Assembly: GCF_900455735.1 (NCBI RefSeq)
Contig: NZ_UAUI01000001.1
Span: 558,001 to 622,000, forward strand
Direction: 5' to 3'
Length of the DNA stretch: 64,000 nt
Origin: Rhodococcus wratislaviensis
Lineage (GTDB): Bacteria; Actinomycetota; Actinomycetes; Mycobacteriales; Mycobacteriaceae
Part shown: in pieces, positions 37,761 through 49,900 of the stretch
Position numbering within the stretch: position 1 is the first letter of the stretch
Layout: every line of letters begins with the position of its first letter
Notes under the pieces: model-generated
Told to the model about the DNA's origin: nothing
Seen by the model: the letters and a program-made list of their open reading frames with translations, nothing else
Databases searched by the model: none
Translations under genes and position numbers: made by a program

Positions 37761-38061
37761 TTTTCCTCAGGTCGGCGGAGCCTCGCGGCGGGGCCGAAGC
37801 ATCGAGAGGTCTTGGTGGCAATCATCCCGCACCATCGCGGGCACGGGCGGACTTCACGGTATGGCGCCTCATCTCAAGAAGTCGGCCGATTCGCCTCCAG
37901 TCGGTGTATCACGCGAGCTCCCCGTGATGGAGGAGGGCGCCACCGGGGTACACGCTCAGACGAAAGCTCCTGCAATAAGTTCGAGGGACCTCATCAAGTC
38001 GTTGCACCGCCGAGAGACAACGCAGTGTCGCATCCCTCACGCGCCGAGAGCCGGGCAAACG

Positions 38062-40947
38062 ATGTTTACCAAGACGTTGTTGATCGACAATTACGATTCC
38101 TTCACATACAACCTCTACAGCTTTCTCAGCGACGTCAACGGGTGCCCGCCGACGGTGGTGCGCAACGACGTCGACTGGCGTGCGATCGATCTGGTTGAGT
38201 TCGACAACATCGTGATCTCTCCGGGGCCCGGTCGTCCAGCAGTCGAACGCGACTTCGGCATCAGCTCGCTGGCCATTCTGCAGGGTGGGCTTCCCACACT
38301 AGGAGTGTGCCTCGGCCATCAGGGTTTATGCCAACTGTTCGGTGCGCGTGTCGTCCTGGCTCCAGAGCCGAGGCACGGTCGAAACTCAAAGATATTTCAC
38401 GACCGAAGGGAATTGTTCGCGGGTCTCCCCTCGCCTCTGTCAGTCGTTCGGTACCACTCTCTCGCCGTCGAAGATCTCCCCGATGAGCTGGAGGCGACTG
38501 CATGGACATCCGACGGGGTCCTTATGGGGGTAAGGCACCGTCTGCGCCCGCTGTGGGGGTTGCAATTTCATCCGGAGTCGGTCTGCACCGATCATGGGCA
38601 TGAACTCCTCGCCAACTTCCGTGACCTCACCCCGACCCGCCGGAAGGGATCCGTCCCGAAGCCACGACGAGGTCGGCCGCGGACCTTGTCGCCATACGTG
38701 GTCGAAACACGACGGATAGATCGTCGAGTCGACCCAAAGACGGTGTATGAGCACCTGTTCGCAGACGGCCCCAACAGTTTTTGGCTCGATGGCAGCGCCA
38801 CAATGGAACCGGACGCCCGCTTCACCATCATGGGCGACGCATCTGGCCCACGCGCCGAGTACGTCACGTACGACGTTGCGGACGGCACCGTCCTGGTGCA
38901 CCGTTCCGGCGTTCCGGCCGACAAACGACGCGTGCGATTCTTCGACTATCTCGACGAACAGTTGCGGATCCGCGCGGTCCCGCCATCGCCTGACCTGCCG
39001 TTCTCGTTCAATCTGGGCTACGTGGGCTACCTGGGTTACGAGTTGAAGGCCGAAGCCGACGGCAGTGCGCAACACTCCGCGGACACACCGGACGCGGCCC
39101 TGGTATTCGCCGACCGCGCAGTCGTGATCGACCACGTCGACGGCACCTGCTACCTACTGGCGCTCAGCGAGCACGCACACGAACCCGGAACCCGCGACTG
39201 GATGCGCCGTACGGCGCGGGTAATCAACCGGATGCCCGTCACAACCGACCATGCGCGTCCCGCGGAGCCACTCATCAGGTCGGCAGCAGACCCGCGCATG
39301 ACGCTGCGCCACAACCGTGAAACCTACCTCGACAAGATCCGTACCTGTTTGGAAAACATTCGGGTCGGCGAGACGTACGAAGTGTGCTTGACGAACCACG
39401 CCCAGATCGATGTCGAGATTGACCCCGTCGAAACGTTCGCCTACCTCCGATCCATTACTCCAGTGCCCTACGCAGCACTCCTGAGGTTCGAGGCAGCGGA
39501 CATACTCAGCGCCTCTCCCGAGAGGTTTCTGCGCGTGGGCGCCGATCGGGTCGTGGAATCCAAACCGATCAAGGGCACCCGGCCGCGGGGTGCAACCGCT
39601 GCGACGGACGACGCGCTCCGCCGGGACCTTCTGACGAGCGAGAAGGACCGGGCCGAGAACCTCATGATCGTCGACCTCGTGCGCAACGATCTCTCACGGG
39701 TCTGCACTCCCGGTTCGGTGCACGTACCGCGATTGTTCGACGTCGAAACCTACGCACCGGTCCATCAGCTCGTGTCGACGGTTCGGGGGACGCTGCGCGG
39801 TGACGCGACTGCGGTCGGGTGTGTGCGTGCCTGCTTCCCGGGTGGCTCGATGACCGGAGCACCGAAGATCCGCACCATGGAAATCATCGATCGGCTGGAG
39901 GAGGGGCCGCGAGGTGTGTACTCGGGCGCCCTCGGCTGGCTGTCGATCAACGGCACCGCCGACCTCAGCATCGTCATCCGAACAATGGTGTCCCGGAACG
40001 GGACAGTGAGCTTCGGGATCGGGGGCGCCATCGTCGCATTGTCCGACCCCGACGAAGAGTTTATCGAGACCCTGGTCAAGGCGGCCGCCATGCGCAGGGC
40101 CCTCACGATCAGCGCCGGCAGATCGCACGCCCTCGCCCACCACGTTGGTCCGCGGACCTCGAGTGACACCATCGATCGAGCCGGGCGACGACTCTCGCGG
40201 GCCGAAGTGGGCGGTGTAGGGGTGTGGGTCTGCCCTGGTGTCCCGGCGCCCAGGGCCAATGCCGAACTTGTACTTGCCGAGGCCCTCGCCGATATTTCAC
40301 ATGTCACCACTCCGGTGGTCGTGGACCTGTGCACCGGTTCGGGAGCAATCGCCTTGGCGATCGCGCATGCCCGAGCCGATGCCGGTGTACACGCCGTGGA
40401 TGTGGATCCGACAGCCCTGAACGTGGCGCGACGCAACATCGAACGTCAGATCCGCCTCGGCGAGCGCCCGATCGTGCTTCACGAAACCGCCGTCACCGCG
40501 CACAATCTACTGTCCGACCTCGACGGAACGGCCGATCTGGTCCTCGCTCGTCCACCGTGCATTCCCGGGGACGAAGACCTTCCCTCACCACGCGGCGAGT
40601 ACCACCGGCAGGCCTCAGTCGGTGGTACAGATGGGCTGAGGCTCGCCCGGCAAACCATTGTTGCGGCGGCACGGCTCCTGCACGCGGGCGGCAACCTCGT
40701 CGTCGAGCACCGACCCGACCACTACACGACAGTGCTCGCACTACTCGACGAGAACAAGTTCTTCTCTAACGTGGCAACACATTTCGACCAAGCGGGAGAA
40801 GCGATCTACACCACATGCGCGCGGACCTCCATGCAGCCCCAGCACACCGAGGTCGGGCCCGAGCCCAACCCTTGGACGCCTCCTGGCGCAAAGAGCAGAT
40901 CGGAGAAGAGTCGTGGACGCCGTCCCGCCACTGGTTCCAGGAGTTGA
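38062..40947 (+). CDS. aminodeoxychorismate synthase (PabA-PabB fusion) with C-terminal PrmC/HemK-like methyltransferase domain
   Basis: 961 residues from ATG 38062, where homology begins ([17 protein letters not shown]); the frame is open back to 37861 but the extra text has no family match. Domain 1 (about 1-195): class I glutamine amidotransferase with nucleophile C83 ([10 protein letters not shown]) and H170/E172 (LQFHPES). Domain 2 (about 225-700): PabB/TrpE-type chorismate enzyme, with K504 in PIKGTRPRG, the mark of aminodeoxychorismate synthases (anthranilate synthases have PIAGT), plus [10 protein letters not shown] and [18 protein letters not shown]. Domain 3 (about 720-930): Rossmann methyltransferase like PrmC/HemK with [16 protein letters not shown] (SAM site), but the catalytic NPPY is R830-PP-C833. 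Expected product: 4-amino-4-deoxychorismate, possibly then methylated or handed on. Its stop overlaps the NRPS start, so the two are translationally coupled. No ADC lyase is nearby. Confidence 0.88.
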   Translation: MFTKTLLIDNYDSFTYNLYSFLSDVNGCPPTVVRNDVDWRAIDLVEFDNIVISPGPGRPAVERDFGISSLAILQGGLPTLGVCLGHQGLCQLFGARVVLAPEPRHGRNSKIFHDRRELFAGLPSPLSVVRYHSLAVEDLPDELEATAWTSDGVLMGVRHRLRPLWGLQFHPESVCTDHGHELLANFRDLTPTRRKGSVPKPRRGRPRTLSPYVVETRRIDRRVDPKTVYEHLFADGPNSFWLDGSATMEPDARFTIMGDASGPRAEYVTYDVADGTVLVHRSGVPADKRRVRFFDYLDEQLRIRAVPPSPDLPFSFNLGYVGYLGYELKAEADGSAQHSADTPDAALVFADRAVVIDHVDGTCYLLALSEHAHEPGTRDWMRRTARVINRMPVTTDHARPAEPLIRSAADPRMTLRHNRETYLDKIRTCLENIRVGETYEVCLTNHAQIDVEIDPVETFAYLRSITPVPYAALLRFEAADILSASPERFLRVGADRVVESKPIKGTRPRGATAATDDALRRDLLTSEKDRAENLMIVDLVRNDLSRVCTPGSVHVPRLFDVETYAPVHQLVSTVRGTLRGDATAVGCVRACFPGGSMTGAPKIRTMEIIDRLEEGPRGVYSGALGWLSINGTADLSIVIRTMVSRNGTVSFGIGGAIVALSDPDEEFIETLVKAAAMRRALTISAGRSHALAHHVGPRTSSDTIDRAGRRLSRAEVGGVGVWVCPGVPAPRANAELVLAEALADISHVTTPVVVDLCTGSGAIALAIAHARADAGVHAVDVDPTALNVARRNIERQIRLGERPIVLHETAVTAHNLLSDLDGTADLVLARPPCIPGDEDLPSPRGEYHRQASVGGTDGLRLARQTIVAAARLLHAGGNLVVEHRPDHYTTVLALLDENKFFSNVATHFDQAGEAIYTTCARTSMQPQHTEVGPEPNPWTPPGAKSRSEKSRGRRPATGSRS

Positions 40948-43900
40948 AAAGCGCTCGGGGACCTGCCTTCCGTCGGAGGCATGCCGGTTATCTGCCGCGC
41001 AGAAGGGAATCTGGTTCGCCCAGCAACTGGCCGGCGAGCTCCCGATCACGATCGCGCAGTCCGTCGAGGTCTTCGGCGAGTTGGATATCGATTTGCTCGA
41101 GACGACCAGCCGCGTGGCCGCCAGGGAGTTCGGTTCGGGGTTCCTACGCCTGGTCGATCACGACGGTGAGCTGTATCAACTTATCGACGATACTTCCGAC
41201 AGCGGGATCCGGCGAGTCGACCTTCGCGCGGAGGACGACCCGAACCTCGCCGCGCAGCGGTGGATGCGCCGCGAATTCAGCACCCCGATAGACCTCCTCC
41301 ACGGTGCGCTCGCCGTCTCGGCAATACTCCGAGTCGGCGACCGGCACTACCACTGGTACTCACGCATTCACCACATCGCGCTCGATGGCTACGGCGCCAT
41401 GAATCTGGTGCAGCGTATTGCCGAGTTGTATACGGCCGCAGTAGCCGGTGTCGAAGCCCCGCCGCTCCGCGTGCTGGACCTCGCGCAGATCGTTGAAATC
41501 GATGCTGCCTACCGGAACTCGGATCGCTTCGATGCGGATCGGCGGTACTGGGTGGAACGGACCAAGGGACTGCCGGAGCCTGCCAGCCTGGCCGGGCGGT
41601 CGGCGCCCGTCGAGGCGCATCCACGAGTGACCAGCGCGGCCTTGTCACACGACGTAGCCACAATGCTCGACTCGGTTGTCGCGAAGCACAACTCGAGTGC
41701 GGCGCCAGTCTTGGTCGCTGCTCTTGCTGGCTTCCTGTGCGGGATGACAGGGAGATCGGACATCGTACTCAGTCTGCCGGTTTCGGCCCGAACGACCGCA
41801 CCGCTGCGACGCTCAGGTGGGATGGTGGCCAATGTCGTACCGCTCCAACTCGAGGTGGGCGCGGACGTGACGATCGGGACACTGATCAAGTCCGCCCAGC
41901 TCGAGTTGACCGGGGCGCTGCGGCGGCAGCGGTACCGGCGTGAGGACATCTGCCGCGATCTCGGCAGGGACATCAGCCGCAATCGCTCGTTTGGACCGAC
42001 TCTCAACATCATGCCGGTCGACCGAGAGATCCGGCTGGGCCCCCACCTCGGCCGACTGCACGTATTGACCTCCGGGCTCGTCGACGATCTCTTCGTCAAC
42101 ATCTACCCGAGCGTGGGCGGCACTACGACACACATCGACTTCCAGGCCAACCCGAGCCTGTATGACGACGACGTTCTCAAACGTCATCACCACCGCTTGT
42201 TGTCCTTTCTCGAACGATTCCTTTCTGCCGATGCGGGGAGTCGGGTCGGTGACATCGACCTCCTCGACGCCGACGAACGACGGAACCTGCTCGACCGCAC
42301 CGGCGGCCCTGAACACCCGGCAACGACACTGCCACAACTGCTCGCCACCGCCGCAGCACACGACCGCACCGCACCAGCGGTGACATACGGAGACCACCAC
42401 CTGTCCTACGAACAACTCGACACCGCCTCCTCCCAGCTGGCACGAATCCTGATCGCCGAAGGCATCGGCACCGAAGACACCGTCGCCATCGCACTCCCCC
42501 GCTCCCCCGACGCGATCCTCGCAGTCTGGGCAACCACCAAAACCGGTGCCGCGTTCCTCCCCATCGACCCGAACTACCCGAAAGACCGCATCACCCACAT
42601 GCTCTCGGACTCCCGAGCCGCACTCGGATTGACCACCACCCAACACACCACCACCCTGCCCGGACCACTGCCGTGGCTCCTCATCGACACCCCCGACTTC
42701 GAAACCCGCTGCAACACCATGGATTCAGGACCGATCACCGACACCGACCGACTCCGACCCCTGCACACCACCAACACCGCCTACCTGCTCTACACCTCCG
42801 GCTCCACCGGCACCCCCAAAGGCGTCGCCGTCACCCACCAAGGGCTCGCCAACCTCGCCGCCGAACAACGCGAACGATTCACCATCACCCCCGACTCCCG
42901 CACCCTGGCCGTGGCCTCACCGAGCTTCGACGCCTCGGTCTTCGAACTGCTCCTCGCCGCCGGATCCGGCGCCACCATGGTCATCGCCCCACCCACCGTC
43001 TTCGGCGGCGACGAACTCACCCACCTCCTCCACACCACCCACGTCACCCACGCCGTGATCACACCGGCCGCACTCGCCACGATGGACCCCACCCACCTCC
43101 ACACCCTGCACACCGTCCTCTCCGCCGGCGAGGCCTGCACCCCCGACCTGCTCACCCGCTGGGCCACACCCACCGACACCTCCCACACCCCCCGCCGCTT
43201 CTTCAACGGCTACGGCCCCACCGAAACCACCGTGATGAGCAACTGCAGCGGAGCACTGCCACCCGGCGGCCCGATCACCATCGGCGGCCCGATCCGCGGC
43301 ACCCACGCCTACGTCCTCGACGACCGACTCCGCCCCGTCCCCATCGGCGTCACCGCAGAACTGCACCTGGCCGGAATCCAACTCGCCCGCGGATACCACA
43401 GCCGACCCGCACTGACCGCCGAACGCTTTATCGCCAACCCCTACGGCCCACCCGGCCAACGCATGTACCGCACCGGCGACCTCGTCCGCTGGCACCCCGA
43501 CGGCACCCTCGAATACCTCGGCCGCCGCGACCTCCAAGTCAAAATCCGCGGCCACCGCATCGAACTCGGCGAAATCGAAGCCACCCTGACGGCGGATCCC
43601 GACGTAACCCAGGCTGTCGCCGCGGTGCACCACGATCCCCGCACCGGGGACCGGCTCGTCGGCTACGTCGTCTCACGTGACGGCGCCCACCTCGACCCGG
43701 ATCGTGTCCGCGCGATGGTCGCGGACCGCCTCCCCGACTACATGGTGCCCTCGCCGATAACCGTGCTGGATCGGTTGCCGTTGACGGCCAGTGGGAAGGT
43801 GGATCGGCGGGCGTTGCCGGCACCGGTATTGCCGGTGCCACAGTACCGGGCGCCGATGACGGCGGCAGAGGGGGTCGTTGCCGGGGTGTTCGCCGACGTC

Positions 43901-46900
43901 CTCGGCGTCGATCGCGTCGGGGTCGACGAGTCGTTCTTCGCTCTCGGTGGCGACAGCATCGTCGCGATTCAGTTGGTCTCACGCGCGAAAGCCCGGGGCG
44001 TGGTGTTCTCCTCACGCGATGTATTCGAGCGCAGGACTGTTGGCGGCTTGGCTGAAGTCGCGCAGCGTCCCGAGGACTCCGGCCCGCCGGTGGTGCTCGA
44101 GGAGTTGCCGGGCGGCGGTATCGGGTGGATGCCGCTGACCCCGGTCGCGCGGGCGCTGATCGAGCGCGGTGGCGGCTTCGGTCGATTCTCGCAACACATG
44201 GTGGTGGAGTTGCCGCCCGGAATTGACCGCGGTGGGTTGGTGGCGACGGCCGCGGCCGTGCTCGCGCACCACGACATGTTCCGCTCGCGACTGGTCGGCG
44301 ACGAGCGCGGCTGGGGTCTGGAAGTCGGTGGGTCGGATGCCGTCGATGTGGACGGCCTTGTTCGTCGGGTGGAGGTCACCGCCGATCTCGACGAGGAAGC
44401 CGCGGCGGCGTTGGCGTCGGCGCAACTGGATGCGGCGTTGGGGCGGTTGGCGCCGACGACGGGCGTGATGGTGCAGTTCGTGTGGCTCGATTTCCGGTCG
44501 GGATGCAGCACCGCCCAACGGCCGGGCTGGTTGCTGATCGCCGCGCACCACCTGGTGATCGACGGGGTGTCGTGGCGGATCATCCTGCCGGACCTGGCCT
44601 CCGCATGGGCGCAGGTGACCGCTGGGCACACCCCGGTGTTGGATCCCGTCGGAACGTCGATGCGCCGGTGGGCGCACGCGTTGGTCGAGGAGGCGTCGAC
44701 CCCGGCGCGGCTGGCGGAGTTGCCGATGTGGCAGACGCTGTTGCAGGCGCCCGACCCGGTATTGGGCCTCCGCCCGTTCAACGCGGCAATCGATGTGGGA
44801 TCCACCCTCGACCGGGTCGAGGTGCGCATACCGGCGCCGGTGACGGCGTCACTGCTGACGACCGTGCCGACACTGTTCCACGGCGGCGTCGAGGACGGAC
44901 TGCTGGCGGCATTGGCGTTGGCCGTCTGCCGGTGGCGGCGCGCGCGGCAGGTCTTCGAATCCTCGACACTGATCCAACTCGAGGGACACGGCCGCCAGGA
45001 GCAGATTGCCGCGGGAGCGGATCTGTCTCGGACGGTGGGATGGTTCACCACCGTGTTTCCGGTGCGTCTGGATATCGGGGCCGCTGACCTCGACGAGGCC
45101 TTCGCCGGGGGCGCCGCGGCCGGCCTGGCGGTCAAGTCGATCAAGGAGCAGCTCAGATCTTTACCGGACAGGGGTATCGGCTTCGGGCTGCTGCGCCACC
45201 TGAATCGGGACACAGCCGAGCAGTTACGGTCGCTGCCGGTCGGCCAGATCAGCTTCAACTACCTCGGCCGGGTGCCCGGCGGTGGTGTGCCGAACGAGAT
45301 GCCGGGGGCGCAGTGGTCACCGTGTCGCCGTCTCGGCGACATCGCCGCGCCGGGAGATGCCGACCTGCCGGCGAACGGCGTCGTCGACATCAATGCGATC
45401 GTCACCGACGACGGCGAGGGTCCGGTACTGGGCGCCACGTTCACATTCCCGACGGGTGCAATCGCGCGGACCGATGTGCAGGACTTGACGGAACAATGGT
45501 GTGCGGCGCTCGCCGCGCTCGCCACCCATGCGCAGACCCCCGACGCCGGCGGGCTGACACCGTCGGATCTACCGTTGATCACCGCACGTCAATCGGACAT
45601 CGACCGCTGGGAAGCGGCGTATCCGGCCGTCACGGACGTGTGGCCCCTGACGCCGCTGCAGTCGGGTCTGCTGTTCCACGCGCTGTTGGCCGCCTCATCG
45701 GTCGACGTGTACTCGATGCAGGTCGTATTCACCCTCACCGGCCGGGTGGACACCACCCGGCTGCATGCGGCAGCACAGGCGGTACTGAATCGGCACCCGA
45801 ACCTGCGGGTGGCGTTCGTCGAGGCAGCCGACGGCATACCCGTCCAGCTGGTACTCGACAAGCTGCCGGTGCCATGGTCCGAGGTCGATCTACGCCAAAT
45901 CGACGACACCACTCGCCCGGACACGTTGACGCGACTGCTGGCCGACGATCAAGCCACCCACTTCGACCTGACCGCACCGCCGCTGATCCGATTCACACTG
46001 GTCACGGTCGCCGAGGACCGATACGAGCTGGTCGTCGCCAACCACCACATCCTGCTCGACGGCTGGTCCATGCCACTACTGATGACGGACATGCTCGCAC
46101 TCTATGCCGCCGGCGACGAACCGTCGGCGTTGCCTCCCGCCCGCCCGTATCGCAATTATCTCGAATGGCGCACCGAACAAGACGAGGCAGCGTCGCGGCA
46201 GGCCTGGGCGGCGGCGCTCGAGGGTGTCGAGGGCCCGACCCTGCTCGCCCCCGCCGACCCGGGCCGAGAGATCTCCTCCCGGGCCGGTGACGTAACCGCC
46301 GATCTCGGCGAGCACAAAACACGTGCCCTGTCCGAGTTGGCCGCCCGACTCGATGTCACCGTCAACACGGTGATGCAGGCGGCCTGGGGAATTCTGCTGA
46401 TGCGGATGACCGGCCGCGACGACACCGTCTTCGGCAGCACCGTGTCAGGACGGCCACCCCAGCTCGCAGGCGTGGAATCGATGATCGGACTATTCATCAA
46501 CACGGTGCCGGTCAGGGTGCGGGCGGACCCCGACGAGTCGATCACCCAACTGCTGACGCGGATGCACCGTGAACAAACCGACCTGCTCGACCACCACTAC
46601 CTCGGGCTCACCGACATCCAGCAATCCGCCGGCACAACCGACGCCCTGTTCGACACCCTGACGGTGTTCGAATCGTATCCCGTCGAACACGCCGCACTCA
46701 CCGAACAGGCCGCCGCACTCGACGGCATCACCCTCACCGGTATCAGCGCCAACGACAACACCCACTACCCCCTCGCCCTGAAAATCACCGCCGACACCCA
46801 AATCCGACTAACCCTGACCTACCTCCACGACCTGTTCGACGAACCATACGTCCAAGCCCTGCTCAACCGATACCTACGCGCCCTCGAAGCCATCATCGCC

Positions 46901-49900
46901 GATCCCGACAGCCCAGTCGGCGACCTCGACCTCCTCGACCCCGACGAAAAACGGCACCTGCTCGACCGCACCGGCGGCCCCGAACACCCGGCAACGACAC
47001 TGCCACAACTGCTCGCCACCGCCGCAGCACACGACCGCACCGCACCAGCGGTGACATACGGAGACCACCACCTGTCCTACGAACAACTCGACACCGCCTC
47101 CTCCCAGCTGGCACGAATCCTGATCGCCGAAGGCATCGGCACCGAAGACACCGTCGCCATCGCACTCCCCCGCTCCCCCGACGCGATCCTCGCAGTCTGG
47201 GCAACCACCAAAACCGGTGCCGCGTTCCTCCCCATCGACCCGAACTACCCGAAAAACCGCATCACCCACATGCTCTCGGACTCCCGAGCCGCACTCGGAT
47301 TGACCACCACCCAACACACCACCACCCTGCCCGGACCACTGCCGTGGCTCCTCATCGACACCCCCGACTTCGAAACCCGCTGCAACACCATGGATTCAGG
47401 ACCGATCACCGACACCGACCGACTCCGACCCCTGCACACCACCAACACCGCCTACCTGCTCTACACCTCCGGCTCCACCGGCACCCCCAAAGGCGTCGCC
47501 GTCACCCACCAAGGGCTCGCCAACCTCGCCGCCGAACAACGCGAACGATTCACCATCACCCCCGACTCCCGCACCCTGGCCGTGGCCTCACCGAGCTTCG
47601 ACGCCTCGGTCTTCGAACTGCTCCTCGCCGCCGGATCCGGCGCCACCATGGTCATCGCCCCACCCACCGTCTTCGGCGGCGACGAACTCACCCACCTCCT
47701 CCACACCACCCACGTCACCCACGCCGTGATCACACCGGCCGCACTCGCCACGATGGACCCCACCCACCTCCACACCCTGCACACCGTCCTCTCCGCCGGC
47801 GAGGCCTGCACCCCCGACCTGCTCACCCGCTGGGCCACACCCACCGACACCTCCCACACCCCCCGCCGCTTCTTCAACGGCTACGGCCCCACCGAAACCA
47901 CCGTGATGAGCAACTGCAGCGGAGCACTGCCACCCGGCGGCCCGATCACCATCGGCGGCCCGATCCGCGGCACCCACGCCTACGTCCTCGACGACCGACT
48001 CCGCCCCGTCCCCACCGGCGTCACCGCAGAACTGCACCTGGCCGGAATCCAACTCGCCCGCGGATACCACAGCCGACCCGCACTGACCGCCGAACGCTTT
48101 ATCGCCAACCCCTACGGCCCACCCGGCCAACGCATGTACCGCACCGGCGACCTCGTCCGCTGGCACCCCGACGGCACCCTCGAATACCTCGGCCGCCGCG
48201 ACCTCCAAGTCAAAATCCGCGGCCACCGCATCGAACTCGGCGAAATCGAAGCCACCCTCACCACCCACCCCGACATCACCCACGCCGCGGTGACGGTGCA
48301 CAAGGGCCCCGTCACCGAGCAATTGGTCGCCTATGTGGTGCCGACCCCAGGTGCCCACGTCGACCCCACCACGATTCACACCTTCGCCGCCGACCACCTC
48401 CCCGACTACATGGTGCCCACCCACATCACCATCCTCGACGCACTACCCCTGACCACCAACGGCAAGATCGACCGCCGCGCACTCCCCGCACCCGTACTAC
48501 CGACACCCCGGTTCCGGCCACCGGCCACCGCCGTGGAGGGGGTCGTTGCCGGGGTGTTCGCCGACGTCCTCGGCCGCGAGCGGGTCGGACTCGACGACGA
48601 CTTCTTCACCCTCGGCGGCAACTCGCTGCTTGCGACGCAGGTGGTGTCGCGGCTGGGTGTGGCGATGGATGCGCGGGTACCGATGCGGGTGCTGTTCGAG
48701 GCGTCGTCGGTGCAGGCACTGTCGACGTGGCTCGCCTCCCGGGCGACTGCGGATGCACGCACACCGCTGCTGCCGCGGCCCCGACCCGAACACATCCCAC
48801 TATCGTATGCGCAGCAACGCATCTGGTTCCTCAACCGGTTCGACCCACACTCACCGGTCTACACCATCCCATTCGCCGTGCGCCTGTCGGGAACAATGGA
48901 CACCGCCGCACTGCTGGCAGCGATCGCCGACCTCGTGGACCGGCACGAGACCCTCCGGACGATCTACCCCGAATCCGAGGCCGGCCCGCACCAAGTGATC
49001 GTCCCACCAGCCGAGGTCAGTGGCGGATTCGCCACCGCCGCGGTGACCGAGAACGAGCTCGCCGCACGACTGCTGTCGATGGCCTCCACCGAGTTCGACG
49101 TCACCACATCGGTGCCGGTACGGGCCGCCCTGTTCGAGACAGCCGACAACGAACACGTGCTCGCCGTGGTGCTGCACCACATCTGCGCCGACGGCTCCTC
49201 GATCGCCCCGCTGGCCCGGGACCTCATGGCCGCCTACACGGCCCGAACCGGCGGACACACGCCATCGTGGCCACCACTGGCGGTGCAGTACGCCGACTAC
49301 ACCCTATGGCAACGCGAACTACTCGGCTCCGACGACGACCCCAACTCGGTGCTCGCGCAACAGCTGACCTACTGGCGTTCCACACTCGACGGTCTACCCG
49401 AACAGCTCGAACTGCCCGGGAACCGAACGCCGCCCGCCGTCACCCACCGTGGACGAACACACACGTTCACCATCGACGCACGCACCCACCGCGCGGCAGC
49501 CGAACTCGCACGACAACACACCGCGACCGTGTTCATGGTGGTGCACACCGCGTTCGCGTTATTCCTGGCCCGGATGTCGGGCACCACGGACATCATCATC
49601 GGCACCCCGGTCGCCGGCCGCGGCGACCCGGCCCTCGACGATCTGGTCGGCATGTTCGTCAACACCCTCGCACTGCGAACCCCGGTCGACGGCGCCAGCA
49701 GCTTCACCCAACTGCTCACGACGGTGCGAGAAACCGACCTGGCCGCATTCGAGCACGCCGACGTGCCGTTCGAACGGGTGGTACAGGCCCTCAACCCGGC
49801 ACGATCGACCACCCGACACCCACTGTTCCAGGTGATGCTCGTCTTCCAGAACCAAGAACCCCCGAAGCTCGAACTGGCGGGACTGACCGCCCACATCGAG

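Noticed and set aside
38062..40100. Anthranilate synthase (TrpE/TrpG) or PhzE-type ADIC synthase
   Set aside because: The lysine in PIKGT and the GATase-first domain order point to aminodeoxychorismate synthase.
40913..42240. Catechol siderophore synthetase, from the EntF-like starter domain
   Set aside because: No isochorismate synthase, DHB-AMP ligase or aryl carrier is present, and the chorismate enzyme has the ADC-synthase PIKGT motif with a glutamine amidotransferase.
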